From Takifugu bimaculatus (Eukaryota; Chordata; Actinopteri; Tetraodontiformes; Tetraodontidae): a DNA stretch of 64,000 nt. A program made the translations under genes and the position numbers. Positions within the stretch are counted from its first letter, which is position 1. Each line of letters begins with the position of its first letter. The DNA is taken from assembly GCA_004026145.2 (NCBI GenBank), contig SWLE01000906.1, positions 32,631 to 96,630 on the forward strand, read 5' to 3'. This document shows, piece by piece, positions 32,090 to 44,654 of the stretch. Under the pieces are notes generated by a model. It was given only the letters and a program-made list of their open reading frames with translations. It made no database searches and was not told the DNA's origin.

Positions 32090-32345
32090 GGCATAGGTTG
32101 GGGTAAGGGTTAAGGGGTTAGGGTTAGGGTTAAGGGGCTAGGGTTAGGGTTAGGGTTAGGATCAGGGTTAGGGTTAGGGTCGGGGTTGGGGTTAGGGTTA
32201 AGGTTAAGGTTGGGTTTAGGGGGTTAGGGTTAGGGTCAGGGTTTGGGGTTAGGGGGTTAGCGTGTTAGGGTTGGGGTTAAGGGTCTAGGGTTAGGGTTAG
32301 GGTTAGGGTTAGAGTCAGGGTTAGGGTTAGGGTTAGGGTTAGGCC
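32090..32345 (+). repeat. Degenerate TTAGGG array
   Basis: G-strand repeats with TTAAGGGG, TTGGGG and AGAGTCAGG interruptions. It abuts block B and faces the CCCTAA array at 32819. Confidence 0.95.
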
Positions 32346-32818
32346 CAAATGAGGTAGGGTACGAAAAATAGGACAAGTGCAGTGCCACATGGCCTAACGA
32401 GGCTAAGGAGAAGGTTGAAGTATAGGGAGGCAAAAGAGAGGAAAGGGAGAAATGAGGTTAAGGAAAGGGGGAGAACCAAGGAAAAGATGGCATGAAGAAG
32501 GAGAGGGGAGGAAGGGAAGGATGAAGAGAAAAGGTTAAGTTCAAAAGAGGGAAAAAGGAAATTAAAAGGAAAAATAAAAAGGAATAAAACAGGGGAGATG
32601 TTACAGGGAAACACAAATTCAATTAGAAACAGGGGAAACAACAAATACAAAAGATAAAATACAAGGGAAGGGAAGGGACATTTAAATTGAAAATAAAAAA
32701 ACATGAAAAGCAAAAAGCGAGGGGAGTATAAAAGGGGAAACGGAAATTAGAGACCTCAGAAGGTCCAAAGATTCGGAGGGAGCAACATCACCAAATGTAA
32801 ACGATGAAGAGGTTAAAG

Positions 32819-33490
32819 GTTAATGCTAACCCTAACCCTAATGCTAACCCAAATGCTAACCCTAACCCTAATGCTAACCCTAACTCCAACCCTAACCCTA
32901 ATGCTAACCCTAACCCTAATGCTAACCCTAACTCTAACCCTAACCCTAATGCTAACCCTAACTCTAACCCTAATGCTAACCCTAACTCTAACCCTAACCC
33001 TAATGCTAACTCTAACCCTAATGCTAACCCTAACTCTAACCCTAACCCTAATGCTAACCCTAACACTAATGCTAACCCTAATGCTAACTCTAACCCTAAC
33101 CCTAATGGTAACCCTAACCCTAATGCTAACGCTAACCCTAATGCTAACCCTAATGCTAACTCTAACCCTAACCCTAATGGTAACCCTAACCCTAACTTCA
33201 ACTCTAATCCTAACCCTAATGCTAACCCTAACCCTAATGCTAACCCTAACCCTAATGCTAACTCTAACCCTAATGGTAACCCTAACCCTAATGCTAACCC
33301 TAACCCTAATGCTAACCCTAATGCTAACCCTAACTCCAACCCTAACCCTAATGCTAACCCTAACCCTAATGCTAATCCTAACCCTAATGCTAACCTTAAC
33401 CCTAATGCTAACCCTAACTCCAACCCTAACCCTAACCCTAATGCTAACCCTAATGCTAACCCAACCCTAATGCTAACCCTAACCCTAATA
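32819..33490 (+). repeat. Variant telomeric array, CCCTAA mixed with TGCTAA
   Basis: Counterpart of 2257-3262 but about 330 bp shorter, with a different order of variants. It ends CCCTAATATAATAATATAAAAG in block B as in block A. Confidence 0.95.
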
Positions 33491-34222
33491 TAATAATATA
33501 AAAGAATGAGTGGAGACAGAAGAGAGAATGAGACGTTTTTGGTGCGTGTTGCTCTTGATTTTGTGTTTATTTTTGCAGTAAACTTAAAGGAGGCCTTTAC
33601 ACTTTATGTTTGATTCCATTTAAGCTGATATTCCATTCTTGACATCTTTAAATTTACAGTATTCATGGGAGATTTATTTGGTCATTGTGCTTCTTTTTAT
33701 TTCCTATTTCCCACATTTATTCATAGTTTTTATTAGATTGCAATAAATCCTATAACATTGACCAGACTGACTAAAGTCAAATGACCTGTGGTTCCCACCG
33801 ATAGCCGTCATTCTGATGGGTTTTTGCTGGCTGCAGCTGAAATATTCCAATGCTCCATGTCACAGAGACAGTAAATACTAAACCCTAAAGATTCTGAAGG
33901 CATGATGTAAAATAGTAACGTATCATACAGACATTTGAAGAGACAATTAAGAGAATGTTTCCATGCTTCTAAGAGTGGCCGAGGAGCCATTTAGAACTTT
34001 ATAAAGATGCATTGTGTGATACCAGGAACTAATTTAACTTCAAGGCGAAGCTGCTTCTGCTTTGTCGACCATCGACTGATCTCCTGAAAGTCCACCAGCG
34101 CTTTTAAAAACTGAATTCTTCATCTATGGAGGGAGTAGACGGCAGATGTTTCCACAGATGCTCTTCACCAGTGGTCAGTGAGTGATGCAGCAGATGAGCG
34201 GGAGTTGACTGGCTTCAACCAG
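33491..34222. other. 3' flank of NLR copy B
   Basis: Same sequence as 3263-3993 with few changes; no separate gene. Confidence 0.5.
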
Positions 34223-37200
34223 CTACTGACTCAATGTCTCCAGCCCATAGTCTGGATTCTCTACGAGATCAAACAGCAGCTTCACTCCTGAATCCGGCAG
34301 CTGGTTCCAACTCAGGTCCAGTTCTCTGAGATGGGAGGGATTGGACCTCAGCGCCGAGGCCAGAGAGCCACAGCTGATCTCTGATAACCTGCAGCACCTT
34401 AATCTAAATAAAGAAGGGAAACTTTTATAAGGTTATAAGTGAAACCAGTATTAATCTGAAAGGTTAATCAAAGGCAATCTGTAAATATTTAATTTAGTTA
34501 CAGGTTAAAAAATGATAGTAATATGTAATGACCACAATTCCAACCTCTCAGGTTTGCACTGTTCCAGAGGAGAATCTATATTGTTCTGGCCCTCACTCTT
34601 CCCAGGTTCTCCCACCTCTTTCCCTCCCATCTCATCATGGAGATCCATCTCACCTGTGGCTCATCTTTAAAGGCACAACCTGTCTTAGATGACTTCCTGT
34701 CTCCCTCACCATCTCCCTCCTCGTTGGCTGGTGTCTACCAGGCACCCTCACCTAGTTTTGTCTCATTTTGGTTACCATCTGTCGGCTTTTTCATTGTCCT
34801 TAAATCAGTTTATCATGAATAAGTGGTCCCCGTGTGGCCCCCCCTCCTGAAGGAACTGGGCACAACACACACACTCAGAAAGTGTGAGGACCCTCGGATG
34901 GAATAATGGACATTTTTGAGAATGGTGTTTACCTCAGAGTTTCCAGTCGGCAGTTTGGATCCTGGAGAAAACCACAGAGCAGCTTCACTCCTGGATCCTG
35001 CAGATGGTTCTGACTCAGGTCCAGTTCTCTGAGATGGGAGGGATTGGACCTCAGCGCCGAGGCCAGAGAGCCACAGCTGATCTCTGATAACCTGCAGTAG
35101 TTTAATCTGAAAAATGCAGGATGAGGTTATACGGAGCAGGTCTGCATGTTATCTGCGTCAGTACTAAACCTACGTTAGTTCTTAGTTGGGTCAGACCTGA
35201 ATTCACGATATTCCAAGGAATGTTTTTAATGTGGTGCATCACAGCAGTGTTGAGAACAGCCTCACTTCACCATCTTAGCAGCTGGTATATAGGTAGAAAA
35301 ATGAAGACTGACCTGAGCCACTCCAGTTTACAGTTTGGACTCTCCAGTACAGAACAGAGCCGCTTCACTCCTGAATCCTGCAACGTGTTCTCACTCAGGT
35401 CCAGAACCCTCAGATGGGAGAGGTTGGACTTCAGAGCCAAGGCCACAGAATCACAGCTGGTCTCTGATAAACTGCAGCCCCATAGTCTAAAATAACAATT
35501 ATTTTGAGAGAAGACAAATAAAAATCAACATGTTCCAGAGCAAAACACAGCTTACAAGCAACAAACCTCTGGTCCTGCACCGGCTTATCTGCCGTATGTT
35601 CCTATTTTGGGTTCTTTCAGGGTGGTTGGACCAGATCTACAGCGTATGTAAAGTGTGTGTGGGTCAAAATACCTTCCAAGTTTGTGAGACCACATTTCTC
35701 AATAGCACTCAACTCTTGTCAGGAGCTGGGACAAAGCGACCCACTCCTGACAGCTTGTGGGCGATGCTGCAGCGACCCTGCAATCCCTACACTCTCTGGT
35801 GAAACCAAATCAAAGGTTTTAGACACTGCTGGATGCTGGAAGGGTGGCTATAGTCTGGACGCATCGTTCCCCTGACTGCACATTTCTCCAACAATGATTG
35901 GCAGCTGGTGTCACTTGTTCTCCAGATGAGAGAAGGAAAGAGAGCCCCCCCACAGTGTGTTTGATTGCCCCACTGCAAGCTCAATGCTGCCAGAAAACAT
36001 TGCAGGAGCATCAATTCCCCTCAGGGCATCAACAAGGAGCTCAGGAAAAGGTGCAGCTGCCACCTACTAGAGACAAGCACACTGAGCTGAGATTCAAAGC
36101 CCTCTCCTCCCAAGAGAAGAGCTTGTTTGTTGGAGGCTCTTCTGGGCGATACCTGGTGCCACAGCTCCAACTCAGCCCGTCTCTGGAGCTGAGGTGGAGC
36201 TTAGCAAGTTTCATGGTTCTCCACCACTTCCTCTGGCTGAGGACCTTCTCAGCTGGTGGTTTCTGCTCCACCTTCCAAGTTGAGCAGGTGATACTTCTGC
36301 ATTCCTGCCACCAGTGTCTCTGCAGAAAGAGTCTTCTCTACTGGTTTATATTATATTGTAGAAAATTAGGATTTTTGGTTGATGTCTTAGATGTTGTTGA
36401 CTAAGAGCAGGTTTTTCTTTAATAACATAGAAAGATTCGATGAGAAGAGCAAATGTATTATTTTATGAGCTACTTCCACTACTATTATATACACATACTT
36501 CCATATTGTCTTAGATTGCAGCTGCATTTATTGCATCGTTCATAGAAAGTCATATTTGTGAGGAGAAAAACTCCAATAAGGTCATTTTCTTTCATGACCA
36601 TTACAACAGAAGGAGGCGATGAACAAACAGATTTATCTAAAAATGTGTGAAAACTTATGGATGGAAACCTTTTTAAAATGGTTGCATTGTGTAGAATCGG
36701 TGCAGAATCAACTTGTTGACTTCTGATTTGGACTCCAATGGAAGTGAGGTGCAACAATTGTGGATGCTGAAAGCTTCAGATCTTCATGAAGGTTTCTGTG
36801 GTTGGACTGACCTGCTGCCCCTTTAAGAGGGAGGCAGCTTTGGGCTTCTGGCTGGAATGAAGCCACCTAAGATGAGAATGACTGCAGGCTTTCGGTACCA
36901 AGGTTTAACAGGGGGCTCACTTCACACTTGGGCTTTTCTCTTTTTTGGGATGGCTTTTCTCAGTAGAGAAGGGGCATGGCACACTGCAGCAGCTTTCTTT
37001 TTGGGTTTTCTAGTTTTCCTTCTGATCTTTAAAAGACAGGAAGAACCATTTTTGATTGGTCTGAATGTTTGGGTGGTTTTGTGGCCAGCCTAAAATAAAA
37101 CAAGACAAATCTACAACTGATACTTCCTTTCTAGTCATTGATGACCATCCTCACATGGGACAGATTTCCACAACCAATTTAATACTGCAAATCTGTCCTG

Positions 37201-37775
37201 TGTGGTCTTTTTTCTGAGAACTGTAACACTACGTTTATAACAAAGATCAAACATGGAAACAATTATTGTCTAACTAGTTACACCTGGGAAAGTACTGGAT
37301 CATCTCTGACTGACCTGAGAGTCTCCAGCTTACAGAGAGGATCCTGGAGAAAACCACAGAGCTGCTTCACTGCTGGATCCTCCAGCTGGTTCCCACTCAG
37401 GTCCAGAACCCTCAGATGGGAGGGATTGGACCTCAGCGCCGAGGCCAGAGAGTCACAGCTGATCTCTGATAAACTGCAGCACAACAGCCTGGAAAAGGAA
37501 TAAATGGGGCAAATAAAAACACATTTCTAAATATGAAAATGAAGAGAAAAGCAGAAAATGTAAAGAAATTTAGAAAAGACCAACAGAGGCCTCCTGACCC
37601 GAGCGTCTCCAGTCTGCAGTTTGGATGCATCATTGCAGAAGACAGTAACTTTACTCCGGCATCTCTCAGGTTATGGTTCATGCTTAATCTCAGCTCCCGT
37701 AGATGAGAAGGGTTTGACGTCATTGCTGAGGCCACAACTTCACAATGACTCGTTGAAAGAACATCATCATACAGT
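34223..37775 (-). pseudogene. NLR copy B: five LRR exons
   Basis: Exons 37775-37599 (177 bp), 37488-37315, 35486-35313, 35106-34933 (174 bp each) and 34403-34223 with the TAG at 34223-34225. Each is open and has splice sites as in copy A. Substitutions versus A fall partly in the LRR faces (for example HNLRDAGVK in place of ESLTDAGVK). Confidence 0.8.
35487..37314. other. NLR copy B intron with the ERV empty site
   Basis: Continuous equivalent of block A with a single TACC at 36896-36899, where block A has the ERV. No gene is seen. Confidence 0.7.
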
Positions 37776-38702
37776 CTGTTGTGTATGAAACAAAAACAGT
37801 GAGTCAAACTTTGGGATTTCTCATCAACTCATCTGAGAATCTACCTCAACACAAATGTAGCTCATTTCCTGGAAAAGCTAAATTCAACACCGTAGAGCAA
37901 CAGTTTGAACGACCATCAGATCTGAAATGCAACTGAATTATTCTCAACATTTGTCTTATTTTAGAACAGCTCATAATTACTCAATATTTAAAATGATTAT
38001 AGTAAATGGTTTAAAGAAACGTGCATCTTTTTATCTGTCTATCGGCTCTTTGGATATTTTGCATTTCATCCAATTTGTACGATGGTGCGTCAAGTCTTAA
38101 TTCAGCGATCCGATCGATGACATCAGAGTCTCTGGTTGCATCGATTGCCCTCAGCTTCTGTTCTATCTGCCTGTTTCCCTTCAAATCATTTTCACTGCAC
38201 CTTTTGTTGCTAGTGATGAAGTTGCCACCTAACGGGTGTGGAAAGGCTCAAACAACTTTGTGGGTCACATAAAGGCTCCAAACGGAACCGCCACAAAGAC
38301 CTAAAACACCCATTTAAACCAACGAGGCCGGCTGTTTTTACGTTGAACAAATGAAGCAAAATAGTCACGTGTCATTCGTTAAAATGTGTTTTTCTGTCGT
38401 TAGAATACGATGTAAACAAACAAACAAAAGTGATTTAATGACATGACAGTAATTTCATGATAGTCAGTTCACTTGTGGCTCCTATTATTCCTGCCTTATG
38501 TTGGTTTGTCTGGATTGACCTTTGAACTTATATCCAGCCAGTGTTGAACATTTCTGGATGAATTGTTGTTGTTTTTAATTTATGGACGCTGCAATGGAGA
38601 TAAAGAATTGAAGGAATGACCACTGGAGGGGGTATTGCTACCTGACATGATCCACTCGCTTGATTTAAACGCCGATGTCCGGCCCCAAAAATCTTTACTT
38701 AC
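37776..38702. other. NLR copy B intron after the NACHT exon
   Basis: Counterpart of 14439-15364; nothing recognised. Confidence 0.5.
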
Positions 38703-40568
38703 TTGAACTTCCTGCAGTTCCTCACAGCTGGAATCAGGCGACGTCGTCCCTCATCTGAGGTGTTGTACTGCCACAGGTTCAGCTCATCCAGAACCTCCTC
38801 TGACATCTGCAGCAGGTAGGCCAGAGCTGAACAGTGGATCTCTGACAGTCTCCTCCTTGATATTTCCCCTGGCTTCAGGAACTCTTGGATCTCCTGATGG
38901 ACTGACTGATCCTTCATCTCCATCAGACAGTGGAAGATGTTGATGCTTCTGTCTGGGGAGAATTCATCACTGTTCTCCTCCTTCAGGTTGTTGAGGACCT
39001 TCTGGATGGTTTCTGGGTGGCTGTCCCTCTGATCCAACAGTCCACCCAAGATCCTCTGATTGGACTCCAGAGAGAGACCATGAAGGAAGCGAACAAACAA
39101 GTCCAGGTGGCCATTTTCACTTTTGAGAGATTTCCTTAGTGCTCTCCTGAGGAAGTCATCAAGAGATGAGACTGGTTCAGAATATTCTAGGAACTGACTT
39201 ATAACCACTGTGTCTTTCCTGGTGTAACAGTGGAACATGTAGACGGCAGCCAGAAACTCCTGAATGCTCAGATGAACAAAGCAGTAGACTGATTTCTGGA
39301 AGATCACACTCTCTCTCTTGAAGATCTCTGTACAAACTCCTGAGTACACCGACACCTCGGAGACGTCCAGTCCACATCGCTCCAGGTCTTCTGAGTAGAA
39401 CATGATGTTTCCTTTCTCCAGATGTTCAAACGCCAGCCGACCCAACTTCAGAAGGAGTTCTTTATCAGCCTCAGTCAGTTCCTCTGGTCTCTGCTTTCCT
39501 CCATACTTCTGCTTCTTCCTCTTTATCTGAACCCTCAGGAAGTGTGAGTAGAGGTCAGTCAGTTTCCCTGGTCTCTGCTTTCCTCCATACTTCTGCTTCT
39601 TCCTCTTTATCTGAACCCTCAGGAAGTGTGAGTAGAGGTCAGTCAGGGTTTGGGGCAAGCTCTCCTCTCTGGTCTCTGGTCATCATGTCCTCCAGAACTA
39701 TAGCAGTGATCCAGCAGAAAAACTGGGATCAGACACATGATGTGGAGGCTCCTGGAGGCCTTGATGTGTGAGATGATTCTCTTGGACAGATCTTCATCAC
39801 TGAACCTCCTCCTGAAGTACTCCTCCTTCTGGGAGTCAGTGAAGCCTCGTACTTCTGTGATCCTGTCAACACACGAGGGAGGAATCTGATGGGCTGCTGC
39901 AGGTCTGGAGGTGATCCAGATGAGAGCTGAGGGAAGCAGGTTCCCCTGGATGAGGTTCACCAGGAGCACGTCAACGGACGATACTTGTGTGACATCAGAG
40001 ATGAGCTGATGCTTGTTGAAACCCAGTGAAAATCTGCTTTCATCCAGGCCATCAAAGATGAACAGAAGTTTCCAGACAGTCAGATCTTCTGCTCTGATCT
40101 TCTGTAATGTTGGATGGAAAACATGAAGCAGTGAGAGAAGACTGTGCTGCTCATCTCTGATCAAGTTCAGCTCCCTCCATGAGAGTGGAAGCACCAGACT
40201 GATGTCTTGGTTCTCCAAACCTTCTGCCCAGTCCAGACTGAACTTCTGCACTGAGAAGGTTTTTCCAACGCCGGCGACACCGTTGGTCAGAACCACTCTG
40301 ATGTGTCTCTGTTGCTCAGATAAGACTTTGAAGATGTCCTGGCACTTGATTGGAGTGTCCTGGATGTTCTTCTTGGAGGTTCTCTCAAGCTGTCTCACCT
40401 CATGTTGCGTGTCCACCTCCTCACTTTGTCCCTCAGTGATGTAGAGCTCAGTGTAGATCTTGTTCAGCAGGGTTCCACTTCCTGCTTCATGAGTTCCTTC
40501 AGTCACATGTTCACATCTTCTCTTCAGACTCATCTTATGACCTTCTATCACCTCCTGCAGATCACCTC
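38703..40568 (-). pseudogene. NLR copy B: FISNA-NACHT exon with frameshifts
   Basis: The first half (40568 to about 39715) reads FISNA, GVAGVGKT and LLFIFDGLDE, then leaves frame after MCLIPVF. The second half (about 39658 to 38703) resumes in another frame with the 26-residue duplicated segment and the usual C-terminal helices. Donor GTAAGT at 38702-38697 is intact. Confidence 0.85.
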
Positions 40569-41144
40569 CTGAACATAAGTAAACCAATGATTTCCATCTA
40601 TAATAAATCATCAACACAACTACAAATTCATGACATCACAAGTTAAATCTCATATTTTTACTTTGTTGGGCTTCATTTCAGCATCTCCAGATCTGCTTCC
40701 AGATTGTGAACAAGAGGACTCTCCTGGTGGAGCTGCCTGGTCCCAGTTTGATAGGATGTGCTCCCCCCTCTCACTATGAAACACATCTCTATTAGTCCTT
40801 TGATTTATAGGATGAAAGAACCTGATCAAGACTCAATATTGTTCCAGCATTTATGTCTGAATTCATCTTTCAGTTTAAACCTGATTCTTGTTTCTAATCA
40901 ACAATATTCACATTAAGTCTGTAACTATATGACTGTCTGAGGTTTAAGTGTTAAACATCTCCAATAATAAACTCACAACCTGCTGCTGTTAATGTGACTA
41001 ACAGCTGCCACACAAACACATCATCACGCTTTAGTTTTCTTACATTTCCTCTGAACTTCTGAAGTTTATCACTCTTTCTTTGGACCGGTCACTCTTCAGG
41101 GACACACAGCTGGGCACTGTGGACTCTGCTCTGTCCTCGTCCAT

Positions 41145-42090
41145 CCTGAGGAAACATCAGAAATAGTGATGAGACTGTGATGAAGGTAAATAATCTGGAG
41201 AGGTTGTAGTTCAAATTCACTGCATTTTTATCAAACAGGAACATTTCTAATCCATTCTGGATAACAACTGAATCAATAAATCAATGATGTGTCTGTATAA
41301 TTTTCATGTTTTCAGAGTTTAAGCTGCTTTTTTTAACTGTTCCCTGCAGTGAGAGAAGAACTGGCACCTTTTCCAGCCCCTCATCCTGCAGCACTGAATG
41401 TGCTCTAAAGTTCTTTCCAGAGCAAACGTCTCTGCACTTGCAGCAACATGTTGTAGTCATGGATCCGTGAGGAGAACCAGATACAGGAAACGCCCCCACT
41501 TTGATCCCAAAACCCAACTGGTGGCCAACGGTGGTCCGGCAACGACGGGGACGCTGGTCCATCGGGCCCACAACACTGGTTTTCCACAGGCCAACATGGT
41601 GAAAGGACTGTCTTCAGCTCAGCCACTAAATTATCTGGTGCTACATAAACATACTAGTCAGGGACTTTTTAACTTCCCTCCTTTGTTCCCCTCTTCAATT
41701 ATTTCTATGATCCAAGTCCTCAAAGATCACTGCTCTATTTAAAAATAGATGAAAGAAATGACACCCACTCCTGCATTTCTTTCACAGTGGTTCCACAACA
41801 TAGAACAATAAACCACTGGGAGAAAACGTGCAACATGAACCCAAAATCCTGTTGGTGTCCTGTGATCCTGTGTGGATTTAGTTATTTAGTTTATTGTCTT
41901 AAATTGGTCCGGCTGAGAGATGCTAACTTGCCCACGATTAGATGTTGTTTGACAGGTAATACCAAAATATCCAGCTGTAACCTGGACTGTTGAACAGCTC
42001 TAATAACTCTAAGAGCTTTTCACCTGTCACAAAAAAGTTTTAAAATGTTGTTAATACCTGTTAAGACTCTCTAACAACGTTAACAGCATA
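41145..42090. other. NLR copy B 5' intron
   Basis: Counterpart of 17729-18680. No exon is called. Confidence 0.45.
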
Positions 42091-42096
42091 ATACTC

Positions 42097-42508
42097 TCTT
42101 CTGCCCTCGGCTAAGCGCGTTAGCATCGGCAGCGAGCTAAACACATGGCTTCAGTAACCACTCGTGAAGCGTTCTGTGGTTTTTACCGATCCACTTTATT
42201 TTTGTAAAACTGCAAGAAAATCACAATACTATACTTTGGTTTCAATGTAAAAACGTACATTTTGAGTAGCGGCTACAATCGTAAAAGATATTACTTACAG
42301 ATTATGCCTTTGAGAAGTGCAAAAGTAAAAGAAGTAACCGGATTGGATCCAAGAGCGGCCCGTTTTCCGTGTTCCGCAGCACCTTTATCTGTCTCCACCC
42401 TACTCCACTAAATGGCAGCGCGACAGGAGCGACTGTAAATTGACAACTTACATCTAACAAACAAACCTCCGGAAAAGGAACAAACAACACAAAACTGAGG
42501 GACAGAAC
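42097..42508. mobile_element. 412-bp non-autonomous insertion with 6-bp duplication
   Basis: Present only in block B. It is flanked by ATACTC on both sides (42091-42096 and 42509-42514), against a single ATACTC at 18681-18686 in block A. The ends are weak inverted repeats (TTCTGCCCTCGG against TTCTGTCCCTCAG). No coding frame. The family is not recognised. It lies just inside the intron next to the promoter 1 exon of the NLR gene. Confidence 0.75.
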
Positions 42509-42529
42509 ATACTCACTTTACACTCAGCT

Positions 42530-42590
42530 TGTCGCTCTTTCCTGCTTCGTCTGAACAGAATACTTTCACTTTCACTTTTACAACCTAATC
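42530..42590 (-). promoter_or_regulatory. NLR copy B promoter 1, ISRE kept, donor lost
   Basis: The IRF/ISRE triple (42563-42579 on the minus strand) is unchanged from block A. The exon end CGACAAG is followed by CTGAGTG rather than GTGAGTG, so the splice donor is lost. Confidence 0.55.
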
Positions 42591-42929
42591 AACAGCTTTA
42601 TGGCGTTTATATTACTACCATTAAAGCGTTCTGGGAGGGTTTAAAGTTCTTTTAGGATCAGTAGCAAAGAGCAGAAAAATAAACTAAACTTCACTTAGAA
42701 AGACTATTCACACTATAACTAAAGACAGACTATAAGAAAGTTAAATAAGACCGATTCATTTATAATGTATAACGATGTTTTGTGCTAAAACTAAATATGA
42801 AGTCTAGGTTGAATTTTCTTAAGCCAAGAATTCTTCAGCTCTATGCAGCTCTTCAATAGTCACAAAAATCTTGATTTTATCTCCAAACACAACTGTCAAT
42901 TCTTTTCAATAATGCTCTTCGTTTCCACT

Positions 42930-43040
42930 CACCTTGTCGGTCTTCAGTCTTCCTGCTCAGTCTGAAGCGGAAAACTATTACCTTTCCTTTTTCCTCTGTT
43001 AATGAACAACTTTATGGCTGTTGATTAATATTCCACTACT
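42930..43040 (-). promoter_or_regulatory. NLR copy B promoter 2
   Basis: Matches 19102-19240. Exon end CGACAAG with an intact GTGAGTGG donor. Confidence 0.45.
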
Positions 43041-44654
43041 ATAAAAGCATTCTGGGAAGGGTTCAAAGGTTGTTTTGCTATTTTAATGCCATAAATATGT
43101 TTTTACATTTAAATTAAAACTGACTAACTTAGTTAAATAATAAATAAGATTTATGGATGCTTGACAGATTTGAAAGACTTGTAAAAGCAGCATATTTCTG
43201 CAGCCCTGGAGTCCAGGAGGAGCAGCAGAGGTCAGAATGTGTCGGAGCGCGTTTAACTATTTGTCTGCAGTTCCACGCGTGTCCACCGGGTGGCGGTAAA
43301 GCCCACAGTGATATTTCTCCTTGTTTGGAACTTCTTCAGCTGCGTTGAGCTTTAAATCTTCACCTGTCGCTCCCTTTAAGCTCTAAACTTTGCGGTTCTG
43401 TGTGTAGTTTGTTGGTTTAAATATTTCTGATGAATTCTGATGATGATGACTGAAACTGTCAATGACCAATAGAAAGTTCGTCCATTTTTCTACTGCGTCA
43501 CACATTTTCATTATTTATTGTCATTTTTGGGTCTAAACTGGGCCAGTTCTGTGAGCTGTTTTGCTTTTCTGTGCACCAGATGTTCCAGGCAGGTTCCATC
43601 ATCGGACACAGACGGAGACAGGTCACGTGACAACAGTCAGCCTTTAGTTCTTTATTACAGGAGGATCTGGTTTATATACAGACACGTATCTGCAAAATAC
43701 TAAAAGTCTATGAACCCAAAGTACTAAAAAGTCTACATCCACGCACACGCGTGTATTAAGTGTTTATACACACGTGTGCGCGTACGTGCACACTGTATAT
43801 TCATCTAATAACTGTTAGTTTCTAAAACAGCAAAGTAGAGTCACTGAGGCACGGCTTCACCTCCTTTACACCGAGGTTTCCCTGAGCAGGTTGTGATGAA
43901 CTGTTTGCAGAAGGAAAAGCATGGAACATGTTAATAACCGGACACAACAACACTCAGGTTTATTGTCTGACCGGCATCAGTGTCTCTGGTTGCATCTGTC
44001 TGAGGAGCATTGTGAAACCAGGAGCAGTGTAAATGAGGGGGGGGGGGGCAGATGAGTGGATGCTGCATTCATCAAACCACACAATAGTCAGAAGAGAAGA
44101 AGGAAGAACAGAAGCCCGTGTTCCTCAGTGTTGGTGTGGAGACGCCTGTTTGGAGGAGCAGGAAGCAGGCTGGACTCTTCCAGCTGGCTTTAATGCACTT
44201 CTCTTCTGAGAACCTCCCAGCAGCTTTCTCTCCACCATCTTTTTACGCTGAAGGTTTCTGATCATTTCAGGTCAGATGTTCTTGGACTGAGGTTAAACAT
44301 GTTGTTCTTTGTGCTCGGAGCGAACCGACGATCCTCTAAAGTCAGGCATCCTAAAGGTGGATGTTTTCTGAGGCCTGGAGCTTTAAAGTGGCGCTTTTAC
44401 CCACTTGTCCTCGTTCTGTTGGAAACTTGATCCAAAAAACCTTTTCTGGAGCTTCATGTTCTGCTTTTTGAAGGAATGAAATGGGTTTCATCAGCGCTGG
44501 CCGGGGGCTGAGCAGGCTTCATAAATCTGAATCTCTGAGATCCTTTAAAGATCTCCTGGAATCAGCAGATGGGGGTTTGATCAAAAACTGTAAGAATCAG
44601 TCAAGCTATCAAATCTTGACTCAGTTGCATGGAGAGCAACAAGCATCAGGACAC
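43041..44654. other. Intergenic, end of block B
   Basis: Upstream NLR region with the same Z-DNA-prone CA/CG stretch (43740-43795). Homology to block A stops near 44312. 44313-44654 is unique and shows no gene. Confidence 0.5.

Larger units (their letters stand above)
34223..41144 (-). pseudogene. Fish NLR (FISNA-NACHT-LRR), copy B, disrupted
   Basis: Same gene layout as copy A on the minus strand: N-terminal exon from ATG 41144; NACHT exon 40568-38703; LRR exons 37775-37599, 37488-37315, 35486-35313, 35106-34933 and 34403-34223. The NACHT exon has two single-base insertions relative to copy A (an extra A near 39719 and an extra A near 39658), so its two halves are in different frames. It also has an in-frame 78-bp tandem duplication (39480-39640 region) repeating TDLYSHFLRVQIKRKK. 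The donor of the N-terminal exon and that of promoter 1 are changed. Walker A and B are still present in the first half. Sequencing or assembly error in the two A-runs is possible. Confidence 0.8.
32351..44312. repeat. Segmental duplication, block B
   Basis: Paralog of block A (1787-20471) without the ERV. Matching order: purine-rich stretch, variant telomeric array, NLR 3' flank, NLR gene, twin promoters, upstream sequence. It carries a private 412-bp insertion and several disabling changes in the NLR gene. Confidence 0.92.
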
